Notes: generated by a model from the letters alone, not told the origin. Shown: positions 15,542 through 26,682, counted from the first letter of the stretch. The stretch is DNA of 64,000 nt from Streptomonospora nanhaiensis (GCF_026642255.1 NZ_CP113264.1:4774001-4838000); one strand, 5' to 3'. Translations and numbers: made by a program.

Positions 15542-16623
15542 GACCGGTCCCCGTCCACCAGGACGACCTTGCCCCGGCTGCCGCCCGCGGCGAGCCGGTA
15601 GGCCTCGTCCGCGTCGGCCAGCGCGAAGCGGTCCGAGACCACGCGCTCGGGGCTCAGCCCCCACCGCACCAGGTTCTGCGCCAGCTCGGCCATGGCGGGC
15701 AGGGAGGTCACCCAGGACGCGTACAGGGTGAGCTGCTTGTGCAGCAGGGTGTCGGAGACCTCCGTCTCCAGGGTCCCGCCCTCGCCCACCAGGGACACGC
15801 GCCCCCACTCGGCGGCGTTCTCCAGCGCCAGGGAGCGGCCGGGGCGCGATCCGGAGCAGTCGATGACGGTGGCCGCGCCGCGTCCGCCGGTGGCGCGGCC
15901 GACCGTCTCGGCGGCCTCCTCGGGCGAGGCCAGGGCGTCGAAGACGCCGAGGCCGGCGGCCCAGTCGCGGCGCACCTGCGAGGGTTCGACGCCGATGACG
16001 CGGGCGGCGCCCATGCCGCGGCCGATCATGCCGGCGGCCAGCCCGACGGGGCCCAGTCCGACGACGAGGAGGTCGCCGTCGCCGTTGACCGAGATCCGGC
16101 GCAGCCCCTCGTAGGCGGTGCCGAACCCGCACGCGATGAGGGCCCCGTCCACGAACGACAGCTCGTCGGGGAGGGGCACGCAGGTGGACTCGTCGGCCAG
16201 CAGGTAGCGGGCGTGGCCGCCGTCGCGCTGCCACCCGTAGGCCGCGCGGGAGGGGTCGGTGCAGCTGATCATGAACCCGCGGCGGCAGTTGTCGCAGAGC
16301 CCGCAGCCGGCGATGTGGTAGACGATGACGCGGTCCCCGGCGCCGAAGCGGCGGCAGCCCGGCCCCGCCTGCACGACGGTGCCGGAGGGCTCGTGGCCGG
16401 CGACCACGCCGCGGTAGGCGGGGCCGTCGACGCCCCGGTGGGTCTTGTGCTCGTGGTAGATGAACCCGATGTCGCTGCCGCAGATGCCGGACGCGCCGAC
16501 CCGCAGCAGGACCTGCCCGGGGCCGGGCTCGGGCACGGGCAGGGTGTCGAGGACGGCGGTGGAGTCGCCGGGCAGGCGCACCCCGGGCATGGTGTCCGGG
16601 AGCGGTTCGGTGGTCGCGTTCAT
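15538..16623 (-). CDS. Zinc-dependent alcohol/sugar dehydrogenase (MDR family)
   Basis: 361 residues. Catalytic zinc ligands are in GICGSDIGF and GHEPSG; the structural zinc lobe is visible as CGLCDNCRRGFMISC. The Rossmann motif VVGLGPVGLAAGMI follows near residue 190. It resembles threonine/sorbitol-type medium-chain dehydrogenases. It is the first gene after the importer operon, separated by a strong hairpin, and couples by 4 bp to the DUF4380 gene. It could oxidise the imported sugar or a derived polyol. The Asp/Arg residues that would set cofactor choice are not clear. Confidence 0.9.
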   Translation of the reverse strand: MNATTEPLPDTMPGVRLPGDSTAVLDTLPVPEPGPGQVLLRVGASGICGSDIGFIYHEHKTHRGVDGPAYRGVVAGHEPSGTVVQAGPGCRRFGAGDRVIVYHIAGCGLCDNCRRGFMISCTDPSRAAYGWQRDGGHARYLLADESTCVPLPDELSFVDGALIACGFGTAYEGLRRISVNGDGDLLVVGLGPVGLAAGMIGRGMGAARVIGVEPSQVRRDWAAGLGVFDALASPEEAAETVGRATGGRGAATVIDCSGSRPGRSLALENAAEWGRVSLVGEGGTLETEVSDTLLHKQLTLYASWVTSLPAMAELAQNLVRWGLSPERVVSDRFALADADEAYRLAAGGSRGKVVLVDGDRS

Positions 16624-16696
16624 GGGTCTCCCCCGTTTCTTCGTGCGGACGGCGTACGGCCGGGGCGGTGTGGCGGGCCGCCCCGGCTCGGGTGGG

Positions 16697-16728
16697 GCGC
16701 CCGCGGGACCGTGCGGTCCCGCGGGCGC
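16697..16728 (-). terminator. 15-bp hairpin after the ABC permease gene
   Basis: GCGCCCGCGGGACCG (16697-16711) and its complement (16714-16728) form a perfect stem with a minimal loop, directly after the permease stop in minus-strand sense. It splits the importer operon from the catabolic operon, or reduces read-through to it. Confidence 0.75.
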
Positions 16729-16732
16729 TCCG

Positions 16733-17743
16733 CTAGGTGAGTCTGTGGGCGGACTCGCGCCTGCTGATGATGACGTTGACGAGGACGGCCGCCACGATGA
16801 TGAGGCCGCGCACCACGTCCTGGAAGAACGAGTTGACCCCGAGCAGGACCAGCCCGTTGGCGATGACGGTGATGAAGATGACGCCGAGGAAGGTCCCGCC
16901 GAGCGAGCCGCGCCCGCCCGCCAGGGCGGTGCCGCCGATGACGACGGCGGCGATGACGTCGAACTCCAGCCCGGCGGCGGCGCCGCCGTTGCCCGACCCC
17001 AGGCGGGCCGCCATGAGCACGCCGGTGATGGCGGCGAGCAGGCCGGTCGTGGCGAACAGCGCGATCCGCACCCGGGAGACGTTGATCCCGGCGAGCCGGG
17101 CGGCAGCGGCGTTGCCGCCGGTGGCGAAGACGGAGCGGCCGTAGGCGGTGTAGCGGGAGACGTACGCGAAGACCGCGAACAGGACCAGCATGATCACCGC
17201 GGAGGTCGGCACGCCCAGGACCGATCCGCCCAGGACGTCGAACACGGCGCTCTCGGGGAGCGGGACCGGCAGGGCGTCGGTCATGTAGAGGGCGAGGCCG
17301 CCCAGGACGCTCCACAGTCCGAGCGTGGTGATGAACGAGGGGACGTTGAACCGGGCGCGCAGCCACCCGGCGAGGGCTCCCCACAGGACGCCCATCACGA
17401 GGGTGAGGACGATCGCCCCGCCCACGCCGATGTTCCACTCGGTGGCGCCCTTGGCGACGATGACGGACGCGAAGGCGACCGCCGGGCCGATGCTGATGTC
17501 GATCTCGCCGGCGACGATCACCAGGGTGACGCCCCAGGCGGCGATGCCGATCATCGCGGCGTTGCGCAGGAGTCCGAGCTGGTTGTCCAGGCTCAGGAAC
17601 CCGGCGGCCGTGGAGCCGAGCACGACGTAGAGGAGCACGATGGCGGCCAGCAGGCCGATCTCGTTGAGACGGGGGCCGAAGCGGCCGATGAGGTCGCCGC
17701 GGGCGGAGACCGCCTCGCCGGTGACCTGGGTGGTGGTGGTCAT
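16733..17743 (-). CDS. CUT2-type sugar ABC transporter permease (RbsC-like)
   Basis: 336 residues with about ten hydrophobic membrane segments. The family signature VIVAGEIDISIGPAVAFASV and the conserved loop GINVSRVRIALFATTGLLA are present, together with AVVIGGTALAGGRGSLGGTFLGV near the C-terminus. BPD_transp_2 permeases of this class form a homodimer in the cytoplasmic membrane and import monosaccharides. It is 13 bp downstream of the ATPase gene and last in the importer operon. The cargo is not readable from the permease. Confidence 0.93.
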   Translation of the reverse strand: MTTTTQVTGEAVSARGDLIGRFGPRLNEIGLLAAIVLLYVVLGSTAAGFLSLDNQLGLLRNAAMIGIAAWGVTLVIVAGEIDISIGPAVAFASVIVAKGATEWNIGVGGAIVLTLVMGVLWGALAGWLRARFNVPSFITTLGLWSVLGGLALYMTDALPVPLPESAVFDVLGGSVLGVPTSAVIMLVLFAVFAYVSRYTAYGRSVFATGGNAAAARLAGINVSRVRIALFATTGLLAAITGVLMAARLGSGNGGAAAGLEFDVIAAVVIGGTALAGGRGSLGGTFLGVIFITVIANGLVLLGVNSFFQDVVRGLIIVAAVLVNVIISRRESAHRLT

Positions 17744-17756
17744 AGTTCCTCGCCGT

Positions 17757-19271
17757 TCACGCCGCCATCGCGGCGGCCATGATGTTGTCCAGGGTGATGT
17801 CGTCGCCGGTGAACTCGCCTTCGAGGCGTCCGCCGCGCAGCGCGAGCACGCGGTCGCACACGAGGGGCAGCTCCTCCAGTTCGCTGGAGACGAAGACGAC
17901 CGCCGCGCCCGTGGCGGCCAGTTCGCGCACGATGCGGTAGATCTGGGCCTTGGCCTCGACGTCCACGCCCCGCGTGGGCTCGTCCAGGAGCAGGATGCGG
18001 CTCCCGGCGTGCAGCCAGCGGCCGATGACGGCCTTCTGCTGGTTGCCGCCGCTGAGGTTGACGATCGGTGTGTCGGGGCGTGCGGCCTTGATGGAGAAGC
18101 GCTCGATGAGCCCGCCGCCGATGGCCGACACCCGGGAGGGCAGGACCGTGCCCGCCCTGGAGGCGCCGCCGAACCAGGTCATCACCATGTTCTCGGAGAC
18201 GCCGAGGAGCGGGACGACGCCCTCGCCCTTGCGGTCCTCGGGCGTGATGCCGACGCCGAGGCGCTTCATGGTCCGCGGCGTGGGCCTGGCGACGGGCGTG
18301 CCCTCGACCTCGATCGTCCCGGTGGCGGGGGTGAAGCCGGCCAGCGCGCGCAGGATCTCGGTGCGGCCGGAGCCCATCAGCCCGCCCAGGCCCAGGACCT
18401 CGCCGGGGTGGACGTCGAAGGAGACGTCGCCGACCTTGGGCGGGACGGACAGGCCCCGCACGGACAGCAGCGGGGTCCCGGAGCGGTCGACCTTACCGCC
18501 GGGCCTCTCCTGCTCCTGCTCGTCGTGGCCGAGCATGAGGGAGACGATCCGGGCGGTGGTGGCCCCCTTGACGGGGACGGTCTCCACGACGGTCCCGTCG
18601 CGCATGACCGTGACGGTGTCGGCGACGCGGCGGATCTCGTCCAGGCGGTGGCTGACGTAGATGACGCCGACGCCGCTCGCGGCGACGCGCGTGACCGCCT
18701 CCAGGACGATGTCGGCCTCGCCCGCGGCGAGGGCGCTGGTCGGCTCGTCCAGGATCAGCAGGCGGGGGCGCGAGCGCAGGGCGCGCGCGATCTCCACGAG
18801 CTGCTGCTGGGCGAGGGGCAGGTCGCCGGCCGCGGCGGCGGGGTCGATGTCGACGCCGAGTTCGGCGAAGGCCTCGCGGGCGCCGTTCCTGATGGCGGCG
18901 TGGTCGACGCGCCCGGCGGTGGTGGGCCACGTCCCGAGGTAGAGGTTCTCGGCGGCGGACAGCTGCGGGACCAGGCTGAGCTCCTGGTAGACGGTGCCCA
19001 CGCCGAGCTCGGCGGCCCGGCGGACGCCGCCCTCCCCGAGGGGCGCGCCGTCGATCTCGACCTCGCCCGTGTCCGGGGTCTCCACCCCGGAGAGCATGCG
19101 GATGAGGGTGGACTTTCCGGCTCCGTTGCGGCCGAGCAGCGCGCGGACCTCTCCGGCGCGGACCTCGAAGTCGGCGCCGTCCAGGGCCCTGACCCCGGGG
19201 TAGGTCTTGGTGGCGGCCCGGGTGCGGGCCACGACCGGCGCGTCGGCCGCTACCGGGGAGGTGTCGCTCAT
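17757..19271 (-). CDS. CUT2-type sugar ABC transporter ATPase (RbsA-like)
   Basis: 504 residues with two fused nucleotide-binding domains. Domain 1: Walker A LLGRNGAGKSTLIRM, signature LPLAQQQLVEIARAL and Walker B LLILDEPTSAL. Domain 2: degenerate Walker A GGLMGSGRTEILRAL, intact signature NLSGGNQQKAVIGRWL and LLLDEPTRGVDV. The loss of the Walker A lysine in the second half is normal for RbsA/MglA/AraG-type proteins. The enzyme powers uptake through the adjacent permease. ATG 19271 was chosen because the ABC domain starts about 14 residues later. Confidence 0.94.
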   Translation of the reverse strand: MSDTSPVAADAPVVARTRAATKTYPGVRALDGADFEVRAGEVRALLGRNGAGKSTLIRMLSGVETPDTGEVEIDGAPLGEGGVRRAAELGVGTVYQELSLVPQLSAAENLYLGTWPTTAGRVDHAAIRNGAREAFAELGVDIDPAAAAGDLPLAQQQLVEIARALRSRPRLLILDEPTSALAAGEADIVLEAVTRVAASGVGVIYVSHRLDEIRRVADTVTVMRDGTVVETVPVKGATTARIVSLMLGHDEQEQERPGGKVDRSGTPLLSVRGLSVPPKVGDVSFDVHPGEVLGLGGLMGSGRTEILRALAGFTPATGTIEVEGTPVARPTPRTMKRLGVGITPEDRKGEGVVPLLGVSENMVMTWFGGASRAGTVLPSRVSAIGGGLIERFSIKAARPDTPIVNLSGGNQQKAVIGRWLHAGSRILLLDEPTRGVDVEAKAQIYRIVRELAATGAAVVFVSSELEELPLVCDRVLALRGGRLEGEFTGDDITLDNIMAAAMAA

Positions 19272-19321
19272 GGGTGCTCCACTGGTGGGACGGGTGGGAT
19301 GGCTGGGGTGCGGGTCGCCGG

Positions 19322-20323
19322 TCACGGGATGCCGTCCGGGTGCTCCTCCAGCCACCGGGAGCCGTCCTCCGGCGTGGTGTAGAGGTCGATGGGGGCGTTG
19401 GTGACGAACTCGCCGCCCTCCTCGCCCGCGATGATGTCCTCGACCGTCTGCCCGGCCATGCGGCCCACCGCGATGCCGGAGATGTCGACGTTGGCCTTGA
19501 GAACCGTGTGGTCGGCCAGGGCGCGGGCGGCGTCGGTGGACATGTCGCTGCCGAAGACGACGACGTCGCCGTCGCGGCCCCTGCTGTTCACGGCGCGGAC
19601 CGCGCCCATGGTGGCTCCGCCGGCCTCGCCGTAGAAGGCGTCGAGGTCGGGGTGGGCGGTGAGGACGCGCTCGCCCACGTCGACGGCCTCGTCGATGGTG
19701 GCGCCCTGCTGGTTGGCGACGATCTCGGCGTCCGGGAGGCGGTCGAAGAGCGCCTCCTCGAAGCCCTCGCGCCGCTGGACGCACACCTCGACGAACTCGC
19801 AGTTGAGGACGGCGATCTTGGGGTCGTCGACCTTCTCGGCCTCGAAGTGCTCCGCGGCGGCCTCGCCCAGCAGGCGGCCGAACTCGTGCGGGTCACCGAG
19901 GATGTAGGAGGTGACGTACTCGCGGGCGGCCTCGTCCTCGATGCAGGTGTTGTAGCAGACGACGGGGATGCCGCTCTCGTGGGCCAGCCGCAGGGCGGGG
20001 ATGGAGGCGGTGGCCGAGACCGGGGACAGGACGAGCACGTCGACGCCCGCGGAGGCGGTCACGTCCACGAAGGTGCTCTCCTCGGAGGCGTCGCCGCGGG
20101 CGTTGAGCTCGAGGAGCTGGAGTTCGCGCCCGGACTCCTCGGCGTGGTCCTGCATGCCCTGGCGGACCCCGGCGTAGTAGCCCTGGGCGTCCATGTAGAC
20201 GACGCCGATGCGGCCGTCCTCGCCGAGTCTTCCTCCGGCGCACCCTGCGAGCGTCACCGCGCACACGGCTACCGCCAGTGCGGCGAGCGCGCGCCCGCGG
20301 AAGCGCCGCGGTCGTCTCTCCAT
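19322..20323 (-). CDS. Sugar ABC transporter substrate-binding lipoprotein
   Basis: 333 residues. The signal peptide ends in the lipobox LAGC with lipidated C28, so the protein is anchored outside the membrane. The periplasmic-binding type 1 (RbsB) fold follows: GVVYMDAQGYYAGVRQGM, LSPVSATASIPALRLAHESG, IPVVCYNTC, VFGSDMSTDAARAL and IAVGRMAGQTVEDIIAGEEG. Two Cys pairs (CYNTC, CEFVEVC) are unusual and may form disulfides. GGGAGG sits 6 nt before the ATG. First gene of the importer operon. The sugar is unknown; galactose or a related aldose fits the downstream genes. Confidence 0.92.
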   Translation of the reverse strand: MERRPRRFRGRALAALAVAVCAVTLAGCAGGRLGEDGRIGVVYMDAQGYYAGVRQGMQDHAEESGRELQLLELNARGDASEESTFVDVTASAGVDVLVLSPVSATASIPALRLAHESGIPVVCYNTCIEDEAAREYVTSYILGDPHEFGRLLGEAAAEHFEAEKVDDPKIAVLNCEFVEVCVQRREGFEEALFDRLPDAEIVANQQGATIDEAVDVGERVLTAHPDLDAFYGEAGGATMGAVRAVNSRGRDGDVVVFGSDMSTDAARALADHTVLKANVDISGIAVGRMAGQTVEDIIAGEEGGEFVTNAPIDLYTTPEDGSRWLEEHPDGIP

Positions 20324-20388
20324 GGGGGACCTCCCTGATATGTCAGCGCCCGCTCTCACCTGCGCGGACACCTCTGTGGCTCGCTGAG

Positions 20389-20440
20389 AGCATGCCACCG
20401 TGACGCAGGTAACGTCAAGAATAAATACTAATTAATTATT
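20389..20440 (-). promoter_or_regulatory. Promoter of the importer operon with AT-rich upstream element
   Basis: In minus-strand sense, TTGACG (20418-20413) is followed 18 bp later by CATGCT (20394-20389). Immediately upstream of the -35 is an AT run with ATTAATTAG and TATTTATT, exceptional in this GC-rich window and consistent with an UP element or a GntR/LacI-type operator (AATTAATT). Confidence 0.5.
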
Positions 20441-20636
20441 TTTTCCAGAAGTGGAGGCGACCAGAAGGCGACGACAGCGTGACCCCGGGTGACGACGAGG
20501 AGCGCACTCGGGCCGGGAGGACACGCGGGCGGAGTGCCGCCGGGGCCGGGAATCCGGGCGCAGGGGCCGCGTGCGGGGCGTCGGAGGGCGCGGCCTCGCC
20601 GGGGAGGACGGGCCGGGCGGAAGGCGCCGGAAACGC

Positions 20637-20670
20637 GACCGGTCCCGCCGACGAGTCGGCGGGACCGGTC
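20637..20670 (-). terminator. 16-bp perfect hairpin
   Basis: GACCGGTCCCGCCGAC (20637-20652) and its exact complement (20655-20670) lie 17 bp downstream of the small secreted-peptide gene in minus-strand sense. It is a strong transcription terminator. Confidence 0.8.
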
Positions 20671-20687
20671 GTGCGGACGCTCCCCCG

Positions 20688-20843
20688 TCAGGCCTGGGAG
20701 GTCGTGCCGCCGAAGAGGACGGCGGGGATGACGTCGGTCAGGACCCCCATGCCGGCGTGGTCTTCAGCGGCAGCCGCAGCAGGGGCGATCGCGGTCCCCA
20801 CCAGTGCGGCGGACAGGGCCAGGGTTGCCAGGACACGACTCAT
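20688..20843 (-). CDS. Tiny secreted peptide
   Basis: 51 residues. AGGAGGAG lies 6 nt before ATG 20843. The N-terminus is a complete Sec signal peptide: MSRVLATLALSAALVG, then TAIAPAAAAA, with cleavage likely near residue 26. The mature peptide is only about 25 residues, rich in Gly and hydrophobic residues (DHAGMGVLTDVIPAVLFGG) and ends TTSQA. No cysteine and no chaplin motif is present. The gene forms a monocistron bounded by a 16-bp terminator. A surface-active or signalling role is possible, but no family was recognised. Confidence 0.72.
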   Translation of the reverse strand: MSRVLATLALSAALVGTAIAPAAAAAEDHAGMGVLTDVIPAVLFGGTTSQA

Positions 20844-21387
20844 GGGACTCCTCCTGCTGAAACAACAATGGTCACTCAGAGTAACAAGTCACGCCCCTGG
20901 AGTTGCGCAGGTGCGCCGCGACGAGGCTCGGAGGCGTGCCGCTCGACAGCCGCCGACACCCCGCCCTCGCGCCCACCGGCGTGTTCGCGCCCGCCGCCGG
21001 GAAGACCTGGAGGCGGGCGGGGGTCGACCGCCGGAAGGGGACAGGCATCGGGTCCGGCCCTGCTGGGTAGCGTGGGACCGGCGGTGCGCCGGACCGCACC
21101 CACCGGAGCCCGACCCGGGGGCGCTCCCGCGATCGCCGCGGCGGTACCGGTGGTCCCGCCGACGGCCGTGTCGGCACTGCCGTGGCGGCACCGGATCCGA
21201 GGAGGGGGGCGATCGTCGCGCACACGCCGGAAGGGCGCCGGGCACGGCCGGAGGGCCGGTGGCCGCGGGCCCCGACGGCCCGGCCACACCGGAGGGCACC
21301 GACGCCCGTTTCAAGGTCATTCACGTAGAGTTACCGAGCAACTACTTGGCGATGGCACGCCACCACACGCACGGGGGACGAGACGAG
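20844..21387. other. Intergenic region between the peptide and clp genes
   Basis: 544 bp divergent region. ACTCAGAGT (palindromic, near 20874) lies upstream of the peptide gene. On the clp side a GTTTC at about 21308 followed by GAGTTA is only a weak sigma-B-like match. No HspR-like or ClgR-like box and no coding frame could be supported. Confidence 0.45.
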
Positions 21388-23880
<2,493 letters not shown>

Positions 23881-23900
23881 GGCGGGCCGGGACGGCCGGA

Positions 23901-23928
23901 GGGGCGCGCCGCGGTCGCGGCGCGCCCC
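23901..23928 (+). terminator. 12-bp hairpin after clpC
   Basis: GGGGCGCGCCGC (23901-23912) and its complement (23917-23928) with tetraloop GGTC form a perfect stem 20 bp after the clp stop codon. Confidence 0.7.
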
Positions 23929-24051
23929 CGCGTGCCCGGAGCCCCCGACGGGAAGCGGCGCACCCTTCTCCCGGTGCGCCCCCTCACCGCCCGGGGCGGT
24001 CCCCGCCGCGTTCGGCGGCCTCCCCGGCAGGGGGCCGCCGCGCGGCGGGGG

Positions 24052-25158
24052 TCAGGCGGCGCCGCTCTCCCGGATCCGGTCGCGGATCCATTCCCCCGCG
24101 GGCTTGAGGGAGTCGGTGCCGGTCCAGGGCCCTCCGGCGGCGCAGGTGCCGGTCTCGAAGACCGCGCCGGAGCGGAAGTCGTCGGAGAAGTTCCAGTTCA
24201 CCCAGCTGATCTGCTCCTCCTCCATGAGGTCGAGGTAGGCCTGGGCCGACGCGAAGTCGTTGGGGCCGTCGCCCGTGGCCTGCTGGGTGCCGAACTCGGT
24301 GACGAACAGCGGGAGCTCCTGGGCGGCGGCCCGGAACGCCTCCCGGTAGGAGCCGTGGGTGGCGGCGTAGAAGTGGAAGACGTACATGATGTTGTCGGCG
24401 TCGACCGGGTCGGCGGTGATCTCGGTGTGGTCCGAGCCCTCGGACATGCCCAGGGAGGACCAGGCGCGGGTGCCGACGAGCACGACGGCCTCGGGGTCCT
24501 CGGCGCGGATGACCGGGATGATCTCCTCGGCGTAGCCCTTGATCGCGTCCCAGGAGACCCCGTTGGGCTCGTTGGCGATCTCGTACAGGACGTTGTCCTT
24601 GTCGGCGTGCACCGAGGCGATCTCGGAGAAGAAGGTGCGGGCGCGCCCGGTGTTGTGGTTGGGGTCGCCGGGGGTGAGCATGTGCCAGTCGACGATGACG
24701 TACATGCCGCGGGCGGTGGCCTCCTCGATCAGCTCGTGGACCCGGTCGGTGAACCCGCGCGGGTCGGTCTCGTAGCCGTCCTCCTGGATGTACATGGACA
24801 CGCGCAGCACGTCGGCGTTCCAGTCGTGGGCGAGCGCGTCCAGCGATCCGTCGGTGAGGCAGTCGCTGTACCACTGGAGTCCGTGCGAGCTCATCCCGGT
24901 GAGCTGGACGGGGTCGCCGTTGCTGTCGCAGAGCTTGACGCCGCAGACGGTGAGCTGCCCGTGGGTGTCCGCGGGGCCTGCGGCGGACTCGGGGCCGGAG
25001 GGCGCCCGGGTCTGCCCGGTCGAGGCCAGGGCCGCCCCCGTGGGGCCGTTCGCCCCCGCGAGGACGAGGAGCGCCACGGCGAGCAGGAGCGCTCCCACGA
25101 GCGCGGCGCCGGCGGGGGTCCGGCGTGTGCGGGCGGGGGACGGGGGGTGGTGCGCCAC
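24052..25158 (-). CDS. Secreted GH5 endoglucanase (cellulase)
   Basis: 368 residues from GTG 25158, preceded by GGAGGAA. An N-terminal signal/anchor (AGAALVGALLLAVALLVLAG) is followed by a linker to about residue 65, then a GH5 TIM barrel: CGVKLCDSNGDPVQLTGMSS, LRVSMYIQ, VIVDWHML, acid/base E197 in NEPNG, FHFYAATHG, nucleophile E288 in FVTEFG, and VNWNFSDDF. The enzyme cleaves beta-1,4-glucans outside the cell. No carbohydrate-binding module is present. A 12/14 match to the CelR/CebR operator lies inside the signal-peptide codons. Convergent with clpC. Confidence 0.92.
   Translation of the reverse strand: MAHHPPSPARTRRTPAGAALVGALLLAVALLVLAGANGPTGAALASTGQTRAPSGPESAAGPADTHGQLTVCGVKLCDSNGDPVQLTGMSSHGLQWYSDCLTDGSLDALAHDWNADVLRVSMYIQEDGYETDPRGFTDRVHELIEEATARGMYVIVDWHMLTPGDPNHNTGRARTFFSEIASVHADKDNVLYEIANEPNGVSWDAIKGYAEEIIPVIRAEDPEAVVLVGTRAWSSLGMSEGSDHTEITADPVDADNIMYVFHFYAATHGSYREAFRAAAQELPLFVTEFGTQQATGDGPNDFASAQAYLDLMEEEQISWVNWNFSDDFRSGAVFETGTCAAGGPWTGTDSLKPAGEWIRDRIRESGAA
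25084..25097. promoter_or_regulatory. CelR/CebR-like operator inside the cellulase gene
   Basis: In gene sense the sequence is TGGGAGCGCTCCTG, matching 12 of 14 positions of the known CelR box TGGGAGCGCTCCCA. It overlaps codons 21-25. It could be an intragenic roadblock operator or a codon-usage coincidence. Confidence 0.4.
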
Positions 25159-25372
25159 GGGCTTCCTCCAGCGGGGTGGCGGCCCGGCGCGGTCCGGGGG
25201 AGGACGTCGCACCGAACCGGAAGGAGTCTTTTCTTTTCTCGCAACCTAGACTTCGGTCACGGAGCGGTCAAGCCCCCTTACGCGACGAATACGCACCCTT
25301 CCCGTGCGCCCCACCGCCCGGGCCCGCCGCGCTCCCCGCGACCGGCCGCGGCGGCGGACCGCGAACAGCGCG

Positions 25373-25412
25373 GAGCCCGCGGGCGCGCCGGGAGCGGCGC
25401 GTCCGCGGGCTC
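25373..25412 (-). terminator. 17-bp hairpin downstream of the Pro-rich gene
   Basis: GAGCCCGCGGGCGCGCC (25373-25389) pairs with 25396-25412 with one G-T wobble and a 6-nt loop. It separates the Pro-rich gene from the cellulase promoter. Confidence 0.7.
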
Positions 25413-25451
25413 GGCAACCGGGCCCCGGCCCCTCCCGGGACCGGCCCGTCC

Positions 25452-25649
25452 TCAGGCGGGTTCGGGCTCGGGTTCCGGGCCGGGCGGCTCGGGCGTGGGC
25501 GCGGGCCCCGGGGGCTCCGGCAGCGGATCCGGCGGGGACGGGGGGTCCGGCATCGGGGTCGGGGGGAACGGGTCCGGCGGCATCGGCGGCATCGGGTCCG
25601 GGTAGCGCGCGGCAGGGGCCGGAGTGCCGTCACGGGTGCGTGCGTTCAT
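25452..25649 (-). CDS. Short proline-rich protein
   Basis: 65 residues starting MNARTRDGTPAPAARYPDP, with ideal AGGAGGAG before ATG 25649. The rest is almost only Pro, Asp, Glu, Gly, Ser and Met in PPxP-like steps (PMPPMPPDPFPP, later PEPEPEPA), hence disordered and acidic. No signal peptide or membrane segment is visible. It follows the F420 enzyme gene by 67 bp on the same strand and ends before a strong terminator. Low-complexity frames can arise by chance in GC-rich DNA, but the ribosome site and terminator argue for a real gene. Confidence 0.55.
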   Translation of the reverse strand: MNARTRDGTPAPAARYPDPMPPMPPDPFPPTPMPDPPSPPDPLPEPPGPAPTPEPPGPEPEPEPA

Positions 25650-25716
25650 GTCTCCTCCTCACTGGTCGTCCTTGCGGGCCCGGCGCGCGGGCGGGCCGCC
25701 CGCGCGCCGGGCCGGC

Positions 25717-26682
25717 TCAGCCCCCGGCCCTGAGCCGGGGCAGGATCTCCTTCCGGTAGAACTCGAAGAAGCCCTCCTGGTCGTCGCCGACCTGGCAGAC
25801 GTACACCTCGTCCACCCCGGACTCCAGGTACGGCCTGATCGCGGCGAGGTGCGCCTCGGGGTCGGGCCCGCAGGTCACCTGCTCCGCCGCCATCTGCTCC
25901 GTGACCAGCCCCTCGGTGAGCTGCCGGAAGTGGCGGGGCAGGGGGAGGATCTGGGCCGCCTCCCCCTGCAGGGCCTCGTTGGGCCACCGCTCGTGGACCA
26001 CGCGCCGGGCCCGGGCCTCGTCGCGGTCCCAGCAGACCTTGAGCCCGCCCTGGACGGGTTTGCCCGCACCCCCCTCGGAGCGGAACCTCTCGACGGTCTC
26101 CGGGCTGGGGGCGACCTGGATCAGGCCGTCCGCCTCCCGCGCGGCCAGCGCGGTCGCCTTGGGGCCGAACGCGGACATGTAGACCTTCGGCGGCTCCTCG
26201 GGCAGCGTGTACAGGCGCGCGGTGTCCACGTCGTAGTACTCGCCCCGGTGGGTGACGAGCTTGCCCGTCCAGAGCTTGCGCATCACCTCGACGGCCTCCT
26301 CCAGCATGGCGATGCGCTGGGCGGCGGGCGGCCAGGGCAGTCCGAGGATGTGCTCGTTGAGCGCCTCCCCCGTGCCGACCCCCAGCGTGAACCCGCCCCT
26401 GACCAGGGCCGCCGAGGTGGCGGCGGCGTGCGCCACCACCGCCGGGTGCATGCGCGTGGTCGGGCAGGTCACCGCCGTGGTGACCGGCAGCGACGTGGCC
26501 TGGCCGATCGCGCCGACGACCGACCACACGAACGGGCTCTCCCCCTGGGAGTCCAGCCACGGGTGGAAGTGGTCGGAGATCCACAGTGCGTCGAACCCGG
26601 CCTCCTCGGCCCCCTGCGCCTGGCGGACCAGGCTCGCGGGACCGTGTTCCTCGCTGGCGAGAAAGTATCCGAAACGCGTCAC
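25717..26682 (-). CDS. F420-dependent LLM-class oxidoreductase (TIGR03557 type)
   Basis: 321 residues, luciferase-like TIM barrel. Motifs of the G6PD-related F420 subgroup are clear: FGYFLASEEHGPASLVRQAQ, GFDALWISDHFHPW, VTCPTTRMHPAVVAHAAATS, FTLGVGTGEALNEHILG and KVYMSAFGPKATALAAREAD. Such enzymes transfer hydride with coenzyme F420 in the cytoplasm; the substrate of this subgroup is not established. It lies between the Pro-rich gene and an SDR gene, all on the minus strand, and the set may be stress-induced through the upstream sigma-B-like promoter. Confidence 0.9.
   Translation of the reverse strand: MTRFGYFLASEEHGPASLVRQAQGAEEAGFDALWISDHFHPWLDSQGESPFVWSVVGAIGQATSLPVTTAVTCPTTRMHPAVVAHAAATSAALVRGGFTLGVGTGEALNEHILGLPWPPAAQRIAMLEEAVEVMRKLWTGKLVTHRGEYYDVDTARLYTLPEEPPKVYMSAFGPKATALAAREADGLIQVAPSPETVERFRSEGGAGKPVQGGLKVCWDRDEARARRVVHERWPNEALQGEAAQILPLPRHFRQLTEGLVTEQMAAEQVTCGPDPEAHLAAIRPYLESGVDEVYVCQVGDDQEGFFEFYRKEILPRLRAGG

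Noticed and set aside
21308..21333. Sigma-B-like promoter for clpC (GTTT-N16-GAGTTA)
   Set aside because: The -10 matches only half of the consensus; not strong enough to claim.
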